DNA of 64,000 nt from Desulfovibrio sp. TomC (GTDB lineage Bacteria; Desulfobacterota; Desulfovibrionia; Desulfovibrionales; Desulfovibrionaceae), in contig NZ_JSEH01000002.1 in the NCBI RefSeq assembly GCF_000801335.2, positions 62,001-126,000 of the forward strand, given 5' to 3'. Shown piece after piece: positions 1 through 9,235 of the stretch (position 1 is its first letter; each line of letters starts with the position of its first letter). The position numbers and the translations under genes were made by a program. Under the pieces are notes generated by a model, which searched no databases, was not told the origin of the DNA, and worked only from the letters and a program-made list of their open reading frames with translations.

Positions 1-109
1 ACTCTGGGCATTCCTTTTGTTGTCACTAATGTTTATTCGATATTCGGCATGCAACTCAAGATAATAAGAGATTTAATGCCTATTTAGCAAGATATGGCAT
101 AGGTCGGGG

Positions 110-138
110 TTGCCTACACAATGTGCAAGACTTATTGT
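110..138 (+). promoter_or_regulatory. Candidate sigma-70-like promoter of the multiheme cytochrome gene
   Basis: TTGCCT at 110-115 and TATTGT at 133-138 are separated by 17 bases, each matching four of six consensus bases. The first 210 bases are clearly more AT-rich than the rest of the window, as expected of a promoter region. This is pattern matching only. Confidence 0.3.
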
Positions 139-211
139 CTAAAATGCGGCTTTGGTAGTAACGAAACAAAGAAACAGTTTGTAGATAATCAGTTTCAATT
201 CAGGAGAACAT

Positions 212-1819
212 ATGGGGCGAAGGTCTGTTTGGCGCATCGTTTTATTCTCGGCAGCTTTACTCATAGGGATGTCCGGGACGCCATCCTGGGCGGCGTCCGA
301 TGACTGGCTGCTTATGAACGTAGCCCCGATCGTGGCTGGTCGCATGAAGTTGACTGGAAATCATGCCGCGCGAGTAGCCAACCTTGATCCCGCCAATCCC
401 ACGGCAACCTGTCTCGTTTGCCATCAGACGCAGGCCGCGACCATGGGGGCTTCAGCGCATTACCGCTGGCGAGGCGACGCCGGCGGAATGTCCAATCTCA
501 CGGGTGATGTAGGCAAGCTCGGGGGGATGAACGACTTTTGCATCTTCCCGGACTTTAACTGGCTTGCCAAGTTCACCAACCTTGACGGCAAGCCCGTTGA
601 CGGCGGCTGTGCAGCCTGCCACGCCGGTCTTGGCAAGAAACTCGACGCGACCGAATTGGCCACCCCCACCCTGACCAATATCGACTGTCTCATTTGCCAC
701 TCCAAAAGCTACAAGCGTACTGTGGACGCGACCAACGGCACCGCCCATTTCGTGTTCGACACCGCAACCATGAACTTGTCCGCACGGCAGGCCGCCGCCG
801 ATCTCTCCCGACCCGGTCGGGACGCCTGCTTGCGCTGCCACGTCAGTTCCGGAGGAGGCAACAATTTCAAGAGAGGCGACATTGAACCCATTTTGGCTGA
901 TCCTCCCCGCACCCATGACGTGCATATGTCTGCCGCCGGGGCCAACCGTGTGTGCGTGGACTGCCACAAGACCACCAATCACCGCATCGCCGGTCGGGGG
1001 ATAGACCTGCGGGAAGTGGACAATCCCACCCAGACCGTGAGTTGCACGATGAGCGGCTGCCATGCCGCCAGCCCGCATGCCGACGCCAAACTCAACACGC
1101 ACACGGCCAAGGTCGCCTGCCAGACCTGCCATATCCCCCGGTTCGCCAAGTCTTCGCCCACGGACATGTTCCGGGATTACTCCAACGCCGCCCAGGTCAA
1201 CGCCAAGCGGCTCTATGAGCCCTGGATCGACTTTAAGTCCGACCAGACCCCGACCTACCGTTGGTCCAACGGCAAGAGCACCTTCTACGTCTTCGGTCAG
1301 CCTATCCAGGTTCAGTCCGACGGCTACGTGCTTATGGCCGGTCCCAATGGGGACATTAACGACACGGCAGCCAAGATCCTGCCCTTCAAACACCATGTGG
1401 CCAAACAGCCGCTGGATCCTGCCACCAACCGCCTGCTCCCCCTCAAAATGGGGGTGCTCTTTCAGACTGGTAACATTGATCAGGCCATCATTCAGGGGGC
1501 CGCAGCCATTGGCTGGCCCTATTCCGGCTACACCTTTGCCGATACCGAGCGTTTCCTCGGACTCTATCATGGCGTCGCTCCAAAAGAGCAGGCACTCACC
1601 TGCGCCGTCTGCCACGTCAGTAGCGGGCAAGGTCCCTTGGACTTCAATGCTCTGGGGTATGCGCGCAAATATGCCGATTTGCACGTCCTGTGCACCCAGT
1701 GCCATGAGGACAAGTCCAGTGAGTGGTCAGCTTCACAGTTGTTTACGGCTGTGCATAAAAAGCATGTGCAGGACAAGCGATACGATTGCTCACGTTGCCA
1801 CAACTTTACCCGGGGCTAG
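212..1819 (+). CDS. Periplasmic ten-heme c-type cytochrome
   Basis: A 535-residue exported cytochrome. Residues 1-26 form a signal peptide (basic start, hydrophobic core, PSWA before the likely cut). Nine CXXCH heme sites and one CX4CH site (CTMSGCH) are visible: CLVCH (residues 67-71), CAACH, CLICH, CLRCH, CVDCH, CTMSGCH, CQTCH, CAVCH, CTQCH and CSRCH near the C-terminus. A heme-free stretch of roughly 150 residues separates the seventh and eighth sites. The layout recalls octaheme tetrathionate-reductase-like and other multiheme electron carriers or reductases, but I cannot assign a substrate. A CAGGAGA ribosome site lies just ahead of the ATG. No partner gene is adjacent; the next cluster runs the other way. 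The role as periplasmic electron carrier or terminal reductase is inferred from the hemes alone. Confidence 0.9.
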   Translation: MGRRSVWRIVLFSAALLIGMSGTPSWAASDDWLLMNVAPIVAGRMKLTGNHAARVANLDPANPTATCLVCHQTQAATMGASAHYRWRGDAGGMSNLTGDVGKLGGMNDFCIFPDFNWLAKFTNLDGKPVDGGCAACHAGLGKKLDATELATPTLTNIDCLICHSKSYKRTVDATNGTAHFVFDTATMNLSARQAAADLSRPGRDACLRCHVSSGGGNNFKRGDIEPILADPPRTHDVHMSAAGANRVCVDCHKTTNHRIAGRGIDLREVDNPTQTVSCTMSGCHAASPHADAKLNTHTAKVACQTCHIPRFAKSSPTDMFRDYSNAAQVNAKRLYEPWIDFKSDQTPTYRWSNGKSTFYVFGQPIQVQSDGYVLMAGPNGDINDTAAKILPFKHHVAKQPLDPATNRLLPLKMGVLFQTGNIDQAIIQGAAAIGWPYSGYTFADTERFLGLYHGVAPKEQALTCAVCHVSSGQGPLDFNALGYARKYADLHVLCTQCHEDKSSEWSASQLFTAVHKKHVQDKRYDCSRCHNFTRG

Positions 1820-1943
1820 TGCGACTTCCCTCGATGGGCTGGTAAGCGACGAGCAGTTGCCGATGCGGGCGGAGAGGTGAAAAGCAGGGGAGGGCGTTCG
1901 GACGATTTGGACTTGGCGACGTGTTTGTGATGGCGCAATCAGG

Positions 1944-2012
1944 CTTGAATTCAAGTCTGCCGGGGAGTCTCTTTGGCTACAAAGCACTGGTGCACAACGA
2001 GCCATAGCCAAA
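1944..2012. terminator. Inverted repeats between convergent genes
   Basis: A perfect 12-base palindrome (CTTGAATTCAAG, 1944-1955) and a second inverted repeat (TTTGGCTA at 1972-1979 with TAGCCAAA at 2005-2012) sit between the convergent cytochrome and activator genes. Neither has a strong T-run, so a transcription-termination role is only a guess. Confidence 0.3.
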
Positions 2013-2042
2013 TTGCGGCTCCGGAACAGGGAAACGCTTTGT

Positions 2043-3836
2043 TTACCCAGCACGCCGGGGAAAATCCAGACACGTCACGAAGAGGCGGTCAAAGCCTTCC
2101 AGAGTGCTCAGTTCCAGAAAGCGCACGTTTTGGGCCAGGGCTTCCATGTCGCCGCGCGCCGCTTGTGACAGCAGGGCCAGGCAGGCCCCGCTTTTCGAGG
2201 TGTTGCCCAGATAGGCGACCTTCTCGCCCAAGGTTCGGGGGATAATGCCGCAGCCGGTCAGGCTGGCCACCGGCAGATGCGCGCCGAACTGGCCGGCGAT
2301 AAGCACCCGGTCGATGGCATCGAGAGTCAGGCCGGCCTGCTCGAGCAGGGCGTAAAGGCCCGAGAGCAGCGCCCCCTTGGCCAGTTGCACCTGCCGGATG
2401 TCTTTTTGGGTGACAACAACCGGCGAGTCCCCGGCCACCAGCCGCAGCGCCGGCTTGCCGTCCCAGGTGCAGAGGTGGGCGCGGCGGGGATCATCAGCGG
2501 CCAGAGTCTGCTCCTTGACCAGATTGCCGCGGGGCAAGATGAGTCCGATTTCCAGAAAGGTACGAATGGCGGCCAGGATGCCGCTGCCGCACAGCCCTGT
2601 CGGCGGGGCGTTTCCGATGGTCGTCAGGACCAGACCGGCTTGCGTGACGGCCACATCCTCGATGGCCCCTAACGAGGCGCGCATCCCGCAGGAAATGTTC
2701 ATGCCCTCCAGGGCCGGCCCGGCGGCGCAGGAACAGGCGAGCAAACGTCCACCGTTGGCCAGGACCATCTCCCCGTTGGTGCCGATGTCGATAAAAAGCG
2801 TGGCGCCCGGGGCCTGGGCCAGCCCCGCGGCCTGCATCCCGGCCACGATGTCCGCGCTGATGTAGGCGGAAACCGAGGGCAGGCAGTAAAGCCTCGCCCC
2901 GGGTGCGGCCGTGAGGCCGATTTCAGCAGCCGGCAGGCTTATAGCGTCGGTAAAGACCGGGGTAAACGGTGCCCGGCCCAGGGAAGACGGGTCGATCCCC
3001 AGGAGAAGATGCAGCATGGTCGTGTTTGCGGCTACGGCCAGGGTGTCGATGGCCCCGGGCGGCAGGCCCGCCTCGGCGGCCAGCTCCCCGGCCAGGGTGT
3101 TGACGCAGGCAACCACGGCCTGCTGCAGGGTGCAGACCCGCTCTTCGGGCTGTTCCATGACAAAGCCCAGGCGGCTGAGCACATCAAAGCCCTGGCTCGT
3201 TTGGGGATTTATGGCCGAGCGCGCCGCCAGCTCCCGGCCGGTGTCCAGGTCAAGGAGGGCTGCGACCACGGTGGTCGTGCCAATGTCCACTGCCAGGCCG
3301 CAACGCCGGCCGGCCCTGTCCCCGGCCTGCACGGCGACCAGTCTGCCGTCGTCAAAGGTCGCGGTCAGACTGTCGTCATCCCAGTCCAACCCGCGCAGCA
3401 GCCGGGCGGGAATCCTTTTTTCCCCCAAGGCGGCCGCCAGACGCACGGCGTGGGAGGCGGCCGGTTGCGGCTCCAGCCTGACGGCCTTTTTGACCAGGGC
3501 CGGCTCCAGCCGAAAGGGCGGCAGATACCCGTCGGACAGGATGGCGCTTTCCGTGGCGGCCTGGGGCAGGGTTACGTCCAGATCGGCTTCGGGAAAAAGC
3601 GTGCAGGCCAGACGGCGGCCCAGGGCCAGTTCTTCTTCTGTGAAGAGAGCACATTCCTGTTCTGTTGGAGGGGGGACATTGGTCCCGGCCACAGCCACGG
3701 CGCATTTGCCGCACAGGCCGGCCGCGCCGCAGGGGCTTGGGAGCATCAGGCCGGCGGCGGCCAGGGTTTCAAGCAGCGACCGGCCGGGCCGGTTGTCTAG
3801 GACCCGGCTGCGCTTAAGGATCCGAATGGCGGGCAT
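2043..3836 (-). CDS. RACo-type reductive activator of corrinoid proteins (2Fe-2S plus ASKHA ATPase)
   Basis: 597 residues. The first 95 carry a plant-type ferredoxin 2Fe-2S site with C36, C42, C45 and C78. A linker follows, then a long ASKHA/DUF4445-type ATPase part with the motif AVDIGTTTVVAALLD and a second glycine-rich region (FIDIGTNGEM). This is the architecture of RACo/RamA-like proteins, which use ATP to reduce an inactive Co(II) corrinoid back to Co(I) so that methyl transfer can resume. Its start overlaps the end of the upstream methyltransferase gene by 23 bases, so it is the last gene of the minus-strand methyl-transfer cluster. The obvious client is the corrinoid protein at 4862-5548. 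Confidence 0.9.
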   Translation of the reverse strand: MPAIRILKRSRVLDNRPGRSLLETLAAAGLMLPSPCGAAGLCGKCAVAVAGTNVPPPTEQECALFTEEELALGRRLACTLFPEADLDVTLPQAATESAILSDGYLPPFRLEPALVKKAVRLEPQPAASHAVRLAAALGEKRIPARLLRGLDWDDDSLTATFDDGRLVAVQAGDRAGRRCGLAVDIGTTTVVAALLDLDTGRELAARSAINPQTSQGFDVLSRLGFVMEQPEERVCTLQQAVVACVNTLAGELAAEAGLPPGAIDTLAVAANTTMLHLLLGIDPSSLGRAPFTPVFTDAISLPAAEIGLTAAPGARLYCLPSVSAYISADIVAGMQAAGLAQAPGATLFIDIGTNGEMVLANGGRLLACSCAAGPALEGMNISCGMRASLGAIEDVAVTQAGLVLTTIGNAPPTGLCGSGILAAIRTFLEIGLILPRGNLVKEQTLAADDPRRAHLCTWDGKPALRLVAGDSPVVVTQKDIRQVQLAKGALLSGLYALLEQAGLTLDAIDRVLIAGQFGAHLPVASLTGCGIIPRTLGEKVAYLGNTSKSGACLALLSQAARGDMEALAQNVRFLELSTLEGFDRLFVTCLDFPRRAG

Positions 3837-4869
3837 GGTTTTTCCCAGGGGTGTGGCCGGCCACGGTCGTCAGCATGGCCTGCAGGTTGGCCAGGGGCGA
3901 GGCGTTGCCCATGCCGCAGGCCGGGGAAACGATATCCACGCCGCATTCCAGGCAGTGTCGGGTCAGCGCGGCCACCTTGTCCGGGCTGCCGGATTCCAGG
4001 GCAAAGGTGCTGACATTACCCATAAGCGCGGTCTGCGGGAGGTGCTCCCGGGCTTTTTGGAGGCTAACCACGGCGTCAAAGCTCAGGGCGTCGCAGCCAA
4101 GGCCGGCCAGCAGATCGAAGACCTTGTGCATCTTGCCGCAAATATGGACGATAATCCCGGCCTGGGGATAGGCTTGGCGCAGACCCGTGCTGATCCTGAC
4201 CAGGGCCGGAATCTCGTATTGGGCAAACAGGGCCGGGCCGAGAATCTCGCCCGTGCCACTGGGGTCGGACAGGGCGATGACGTCTGCCCCTGCTTCCAAC
4301 TGGCCCAGGCCAAAAGCCAGGATAGAGTCGGTCAGGCGGTCCAGGAAGGCGTGGGCCTGCCCAGGGTTTCGGCGCAGTTCCTTGTACAAGGTGGTCGGTT
4401 CAAGCAGGCTGCCGGCCAGACTCATGGGACCGGTCAGGTTGCCGATGATCGGCACGCAGCCGCCCAGGGCCGCCAGAAGCCGGATGGCCTCAAGGACCAC
4501 GGCCGGCCGGCCAGCGCCGGGATCAAACGGCGGCAGGCGCTCCCATTGGGAGGCGGAGTCGATGGCGTAGCCAACAACATGAGGCTCATAGGTCAGTGTG
4601 CCCAGGTCGACCTGTGCGCCCAACGCTTCGGCTTCCACGGTCATGCAAAAGGGCAGGCCGTAATTTTCAAAGCACCGGGCGTCATGGGCCGCTGTGGCCA
4701 GCCGGGCCATGCGCACCGGGTCGGTGTGGGCCTCGGGCAAAAACAGGCCGGAGACCTCCATCAGTTCTCGGGTCACCATGTTCATCATGCCGCCGGGGCA
4801 GATGCACGGGGGCCGATCCACGGGTTCCCGGGCCAGGGCCTTTAAAAGCCGCGTTTTTGCGTCAAGCAT
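3814..4869 (-). CDS. URO-D-fold methyltransferase (MtaA/CmuA-like), copy 1
   Basis: 351 residues of the uroporphyrinogen decarboxylase superfamily. It starts with the typical KTRLLKALAREPVDRPP and has a probable zinc site: VHICGK in the middle and a cysteine in SPACGMGN near the C-terminus. Members next to corrinoid proteins move methyl groups between a methyl donor or acceptor and cob(I)alamin rather than decarboxylating porphyrins. The frame is open further upstream, but I start at the ATG at 4869: its ATG overlaps the stop region of the corrinoid gene by eight bases and gives the family N-terminus. Substrate unknown. It is translationally coupled to both neighbours. Confidence 0.88.
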   Translation of the reverse strand: MLDAKTRLLKALAREPVDRPPCICPGGMMNMVTRELMEVSGLFLPEAHTDPVRMARLATAAHDARCFENYGLPFCMTVEAEALGAQVDLGTLTYEPHVVGYAIDSASQWERLPPFDPGAGRPAVVLEAIRLLAALGGCVPIIGNLTGPMSLAGSLLEPTTLYKELRRNPGQAHAFLDRLTDSILAFGLGQLEAGADVIALSDPSGTGEILGPALFAQYEIPALVRISTGLRQAYPQAGIIVHICGKMHKVFDLLAGLGCDALSFDAVVSLQKAREHLPQTALMGNVSTFALESGSPDKVAALTRHCLECGVDIVSPACGMGNASPLANLQAMLTTVAGHTPGKNHARHSDP

Positions 4870-5548
4870 CTCGGCTGTCCCGGGCCAGTTGGTCGAGTTC
4901 GGCGGCCAGGAGCCGGCGGGCCACGGCGACCGCGCCCACGGCATTGTCGGCGTAGGCGTCGGCCCCGATTTTTTTGGCAAAGGCCGGGGACACCGGCGCG
5001 CCGCCGATGATGACCTTCACCGACTCGCGCAGGTTTTCTTTTTCCAGCAAGGCCACAATGCGGCCCATGTTGGCCATGGTGGTGGTCATGAGCGTGGACA
5101 GGCACAAAAGGGACGCACCCACCTCCTTGGCCTTGGCGATAAAGGCCTCGACCGGGACGTCGCGGCCCAGATCGTACATCTCAAAGCCGGCCGTCTCCAG
5201 CATGATCTTCACCAGATTCTTGCCGATATCGTGGGTGTCGCCCTCGACCACCCCGATCACAGCCCGGATCTTGCGGGCGCGCTTTTCCGATTCAGGCAGA
5301 TGCGGCTTGAGTTCGGCCAGACCGGCATACATGGCGTCGGAGCACAGCAGCAGATCGGAGACGAAATACTCTTCTTCCTCATAGAGCGTCCCGGCCCGGT
5401 TCATGCCGTCAACGAGGCCATCCAGGATGCCTTCCAAGGCAGGATGCCCAGCGCCGACATAGGCCCGGGAAACGTCGATCACGCGCTCGTCTTCCATGTT
5501 GACCACGCAGTCCGACAGGTGATGCAAGAGTTCGTGCTTGTCATTCAT
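4862..5548 (-). CDS. Corrinoid (B12-binding) methyltransferase subunit, MtaC/MtbC-like
   Basis: 228 residues. Residues 1-90 form the helical methionine-synthase-type cap domain. The rest is a Rossmann-like cobalamin domain with the base-off signature DTHDIG (D104, H106, G109) and later GGAPV. Such proteins hold the corrinoid that shuttles a methyl group between two methyltransferases. It is the only corrinoid carrier in a cluster with three URO-D-fold methyltransferases, so it presumably serves them all. The RACo-type activator two genes downstream would rescue it after oxidation. The family is certain; the methyl donor is not. Confidence 0.93.
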   Translation of the reverse strand: MNDKHELLHHLSDCVVNMEDERVIDVSRAYVGAGHPALEGILDGLVDGMNRAGTLYEEEEYFVSDLLLCSDAMYAGLAELKPHLPESEKRARKIRAVIGVVEGDTHDIGKNLVKIMLETAGFEMYDLGRDVPVEAFIAKAKEVGASLLCLSTLMTTTMANMGRIVALLEKENLRESVKVIIGGAPVSPAFAKKIGADAYADNAVGAVAVARRLLAAELDQLARDSRDA

Positions 5549-5599
5549 GCCGTTCTCCCAAAGAGAGGTTCTCGCCGTCTTGTGTTTTGTCGTGCGGCA

Positions 5600-6460
5600 T
5601 CAGGCCGGGACAAGCTGTTTGATGACGCCTTTTTTCAAGAAATGGCCGGTGTTTTTCAGGCAGGCTTCACCAAGGGGCAGGCCGCTTTTGCCGGCAGCCA
5701 GACACCCTTGGCCGTAGGCCATCGGACGCCCAAGGGGCAGGTCCTGCCACTGCGCCCGGCCTTCGCTGACCAGGGCGTGGGCTATCTTGGGGCAGACATG
5801 CACGGCGGCCTTGCCCCCAACGTCGGCTTGGAGCCGGCCCAACAGGGGCAGGACAAACCGGTCCGCCATAAAGGCAAAGCGTTTGGGACCCAGGATGGAC
5901 AGGACACCGGTGGGATCGGCGTAGCCAAGCACCGAAACGCCCGCCTTGGCTGCCGCCAGGACGTAGCCAGCAAGGTCGTCTTGCAGCCGGGTGAGCACCT
6001 CGGCCATAAGCACAGCGTCTCTGCGCCACTCCCTGATGACCACCGCCAGCTCCATGAGCCAGTTGAGGATGGTCAGGGGGCCGCTTATTTCCAGGGCCAC
6101 GGGTTGGCCGGCCCCAGCCAGCAGGGAGCAGGCCCGAAGCACCTGCCCCATGCGTCCGGCGGCGGTGTCCAGGGGCGGGAGTCGCAACACCTCGCCCAGG
6201 GAGGACCACACGAATGCTCCCGCCCTGGGGCCGGTCACGGCGTCTCCCAGCCGGATGAACGCCCCGAGGGCCTCGGCTTCTACGGTGCAGCAAAAGGGCA
6301 GTTGGCAAAGGGCAGCGCCTTTGTGTTCCTTGATCCCCTGGGACAGGCGGGCCATGGCTGCCCCGTCCGTGTGGATGTCGGGAAAGGTCAATCCCAGCCG
6401 GGCCAGGAGTCCGGCTTCGACCCCGGTTGCATCAAGGTGTCCGCAAGCTGGTTCGGGCAT
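5600..6460 (-). CDS. URO-D-fold methyltransferase-like protein, shortened, copy 2
   Basis: 286 residues, roughly 65-75 shorter than its two paralogues in the cluster. It lacks the usual N-terminal ARERVLAAL-like segment and begins almost at the conserved PEPACGHLDATG stretch. Mid-protein conservation is good (PFCCTVEAEALGAF, closely matching PFCMTVEAEALGA in copy 1). A possible zinc site remains (VHVCPK and a cysteine in AYGQGC). It lies five bases after the ABC ATPase gene and 51 bases before the corrinoid gene, so it is part of the operon. It could be an active methyltransferase of a short subfamily or a partner/regulatory subunit. Confidence 0.8.
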   Translation of the reverse strand: MPEPACGHLDATGVEAGLLARLGLTFPDIHTDGAAMARLSQGIKEHKGAALCQLPFCCTVEAEALGAFIRLGDAVTGPRAGAFVWSSLGEVLRLPPLDTAAGRMGQVLRACSLLAGAGQPVALEISGPLTILNWLMELAVVIREWRRDAVLMAEVLTRLQDDLAGYVLAAAKAGVSVLGYADPTGVLSILGPKRFAFMADRFVLPLLGRLQADVGGKAAVHVCPKIAHALVSEGRAQWQDLPLGRPMAYGQGCLAAGKSGLPLGEACLKNTGHFLKKGVIKQLVPA

Positions 6461-6465
6461 GCCGG

Positions 6466-7284
6466 TCAGGCTCCGGGTCCGTTGGCCCGGCCATTGCCGT
6501 TGGCGGCCTTCAACTGGATGATTTCCTCGTTGATGATCCGGATCAGATCATTTCGCAGCTCCACAATCTGCGGGTCCTTGTACATGGCGCCGCGATCGAG
6601 CCGCTTGTCCCGGGAAAAGGCGTGGCGGTAGATGATTCTGCTTGGCGACTGGCCGAGAATGGCAATGTCCGTGGCCAGATAGAGGGCCTCGTCCACATCG
6701 TGGGTGACGAAGAAAATGGTTTTGCGCTGGGCCGTCTCTTTTTGCCAGAGGTCGAGCACCAGTTCCTGAAGTCTGGCCCGGGTTACGGCGTCCAGGGCGG
6801 CAAATGGCTCGTCCATAAGCAGAATTGGCGGATCAATGCCAAAGGCCCGGGCAATGGCGCAGCGCTGGCGCATCCCGCCGGAAAGCTCCCTGGGGAACTT
6901 GTCGTAACAGGCGGCGTCCAATTCCACCTCGGCTAGGCGGCGCAGGGCTTTGGCCCGACGCTCGGCTGCGGACAAGGACGGAAACTTCTGTTTGAGGGCA
7001 ATGGTGATATTGTCGCCAGCGCTCATCCAAGGGAACAGGCCGTAGTCCTGAAACACCACGCCGCGCTCCAGCCCCGGCCCGGTAACCGGCTCCCCATCGA
7101 CCAGAATCTGTCCGGATTTGGGTTTTTCCAGTCCGGCCAGCAGACGCAGCAAGGTGCTCTTGCCGCAACCCGACTGGCCAAGCAGGCAAACGAAGGCTCC
7201 AGCCTCCACGTCCAGGTTGATGCCGCCCAGGATCTGGGCCGTGTCGTAGGCAAAACACAGCTCCTCAAGAGTCACATTCAACAA
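6466..7284 (-). CDS. ABC transporter ATPase, nitrate/sulfonate/taurine type
   Basis: 272-residue cytoplasmic ATPase with Walker A GQSGCGKST, signature LSGGMRQR, Walker B LLMDEPFAALDA and the switch histidine in FVTHDVDEAL. The sequence class (SsuB/TauB/NrtD-like) fits the permease at 8477-9235 and the NMT1-like binding protein at 9318-10373. It is separated from the permease by a URO-D-fold gene, which shows that import and methyl transfer are interleaved in one transcription unit. It powers uptake of an unidentified small substrate. Confidence 0.92.
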   Translation of the reverse strand: MLNVTLEELCFAYDTAQILGGINLDVEAGAFVCLLGQSGCGKSTLLRLLAGLEKPKSGQILVDGEPVTGPGLERGVVFQDYGLFPWMSAGDNITIALKQKFPSLSAAERRAKALRRLAEVELDAACYDKFPRELSGGMRQRCAIARAFGIDPPILLMDEPFAALDAVTRARLQELVLDLWQKETAQRKTIFFVTHDVDEALYLATDIAILGQSPSRIIYRHAFSRDKRLDRGAMYKDPQIVELRNDLIRIINEEIIQLKAANGNGRANGPGA

Positions 7285-7328
7285 AACGTCCAGCCTCCAG
7301 CATTCGTTTTACTTCTCTTCGCGGCTCG

Positions 7329-8420
7329 TTAGGCTTCCGGCCCGTCGCTTGGGAGCCGATCCAACATATCCCTGACGGTGTCGGGCCTGACCGGGTAGCC
7401 CACTTCCCGCACCACCTGCAGCATGGCGTCGATGTTCCGAAGCGGCGTTTCCACCGGCAGGCTGCAGCCGGACATGACCACGTAGCCCTTGGGGCTGTCG
7501 TAGGCGTCCAGAATGCACTGCAAAGTCTTGCGGCGCACATCGACCACCGTCCCGCCGTACATGACGCTGGCCGGGTCGACATGGCCGAGAATTTTCGTTT
7601 TATGGCCGATGGTTAGGCAGCAGTCTTTGAGGTTGACCACATTGTCCACGCTAAACCCGCCAACGCCGAGATCCGCGATGTCGTGCCAGATGCGTTTGGT
7701 TGCGCCGCAGATGTGGATGACCGGGGATTTGCCGTGGCTTTTGATGTAATCGACCAGTTCCTTGAGATACGGCAGGGAGAACTCCCGGAAGGCGGCCGGG
7801 CTGACCACGGTGCACGAGGACATGGGTTCGGAGATGGTCGGCGACAGCCCTTTGCCAATGGCGGCCTCGGCGTAGGCCAGGCAGGTCTCCAGGGACACCC
7901 GGCACAGCTTGTGGAAGGCTTGCGGGTTCTTGCGCATGAGCCGGAAGGATTCGTCGACCCCATAGAGGAAAAAGGCGTTGGTGAACGGACCGACAATGCC
8001 GGCGGAACAGCCGACCTCGTGGCCGATGGCCGCAAGGAGGATGTCCATGGCTTCGAGGTAGACGGGCAACCGGCCGTCCTTGCGGGGATCGGCCGGCCGC
8101 AGACAGTCGATGGCCGCGACACTGGCAACGGCCGGGGCGGCCAGATCGACGGTATGGTCCTCGGGGCAGGTCACTTTGGCCCCCATGGCCTCGGCCCAGG
8201 CGAAAAGATCGGTAAAAATCCGCACGCCGTCATAGCCAAAGCGCCGGTAGGAGGCGATCTGGGCCTTAGCCAGCACCTCGGGATCGGTGTTGAACTGGGA
8301 AATCTTGCAGCCGTAGATCCTGGCCGCGCCGTTGGCCACGTTGGGGTTGCACGGCAGCCGGTCCGCTTCCCTACCCTGGGCAATGGCGGCCGCCCGCTCA
8401 ACTGGAGTCATTTCGTGCAT
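7329..8420 (-). CDS. URO-D-fold methyltransferase (MtaA-like), copy 3
   Basis: 363 residues, full length for the family. It begins MHEMTPVERAAAIAQGREADR, a typical URO-D-fold methyltransferase start. The probable zinc ligands are in VIHICG and in the C-terminal VVMSGCSLP. It diverges from copy 1 enough to suggest a different donor or acceptor. It lies between the ABC permease (56 bases upstream) and the ABC ATPase (44 bases downstream), which ties it functionally to the imported compound. It could be the enzyme that takes the methyl group from the imported substrate. This is inference; no separate MtaB, MtbB or MttB-type first methyltransferase is present. Confidence 0.87.
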   Translation of the reverse strand: MHEMTPVERAAAIAQGREADRLPCNPNVANGAARIYGCKISQFNTDPEVLAKAQIASYRRFGYDGVRIFTDLFAWAEAMGAKVTCPEDHTVDLAAPAVASVAAIDCLRPADPRKDGRLPVYLEAMDILLAAIGHEVGCSAGIVGPFTNAFFLYGVDESFRLMRKNPQAFHKLCRVSLETCLAYAEAAIGKGLSPTISEPMSSCTVVSPAAFREFSLPYLKELVDYIKSHGKSPVIHICGATKRIWHDIADLGVGGFSVDNVVNLKDCCLTIGHKTKILGHVDPASVMYGGTVVDVRRKTLQCILDAYDSPKGYVVMSGCSLPVETPLRNIDAMLQVVREVGYPVRPDTVRDMLDRLPSDGPEA

Positions 8421-8476
8421 GGGTTCTTCTTCCTGGTGCCTGCGTTTGCGGGGCGCTGGCTCTTTCGTGAACTGGT

Positions 8477-9235
8477 TTAGCTGTTAAGGGTCCAGGCCAA
8501 GGCCCGACTTTTGATCAGGTCAAAGAGGATTATGATGCCGACCAGAATAAGAGCCATGAAGATGAAGCCGACAATGACCATGTCAAAGCGGGCAAAGTCC
8601 GAATAGTACTGGACGAAATAGCCCATGCCCGACGTGGCCCCGAACATTTCGGCCACGGTGAGCAAAATGAAGGAGAATTTGAGCGCAATGGAACACCCGG
8701 CAAAGATGGTGGGAGCGGCAGCGGGCAAGACCACGCGAAACATTTTTTCAACGCCCCGGATTTCCAGGGTGGCGGCGTTGTCCAGATAGCGTTTGTCGAT
8801 GGTGACCACCCCGGCGATGGTGGTCCCGAGGATAGGCCAGAACGCCCCCAGGAAAATGACGAACACCGAGGCGGAGTAAAAGGTGGAGAAGGCGTGGATG
8901 GCAAAAGGGGTGATCAGGGTCACCGGCACGGCGCTTAAAGCGGTGATGTAGGGGGTGATTGTGCGGCGAAGCGGCACGACAAGGCCGATGACCACGCCAA
9001 GGCTCACGCCGAGGACCACGGCCAGGGCATAGGCGGGGACCAGGAGCCTAAGTGAACTCAGCAGTCCCTCAAACAGCTTGCCGACAGATTTTGCAAACGC
9101 CGGCAGCACCTTGCTGGGGCCGACAAAAAGAAACGGGTCCAGAACGCGAAACGCGTCAGTTAATAGCCAGTAGCCGAGAATGATGCCGATACCGATCAGG
9201 CAAATACCCCAATTCTGCTTGAACGCCTTTTTCAC
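8477..9235 (-). CDS. ABC transporter permease, nitrate/sulfonate/taurine type
   Basis: About 252 residues with six hydrophobic segments typical of binding-protein-dependent permeases (GICLIGIGIILGYWLL at the start, and the EAA-type loop around LEIRGVEKMFRVVLPAAAP that contacts the ATPase). The frame is open to 9370 but overlaps the binding-protein gene there. I chose the GTG at 9235 because GGAGG sits five bases before it. Works with the ATPase at 6466-7284 and the binding protein at 9318-10373. Confidence 0.88.
   Translation of the reverse strand: MKKAFKQNWGICLIGIGIILGYWLLTDAFRVLDPFLFVGPSKVLPAFAKSVGKLFEGLLSSLRLLVPAYALAVVLGVSLGVVIGLVVPLRRTITPYITALSAVPVTLITPFAIHAFSTFYSASVFVIFLGAFWPILGTTIAGVVTIDKRYLDNAATLEIRGVEKMFRVVLPAAAPTIFAGCSIALKFSFILLTVAEMFGATSGMGYFVQYYSDFARFDMVIVGFIFMALILVGIIILFDLIKSRALAWTLNS

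Noticed and set aside
2911-4845. A 644-codon open frame on the plus strand
   Set aside because: It is the complement of the RACo-type and URO-D-fold genes; its translation has no family motifs while both minus-strand genes do. The same holds for the long plus-strand frames at 4694-6631 and 10475-12073 and the minus-strand frame at 452-1705.
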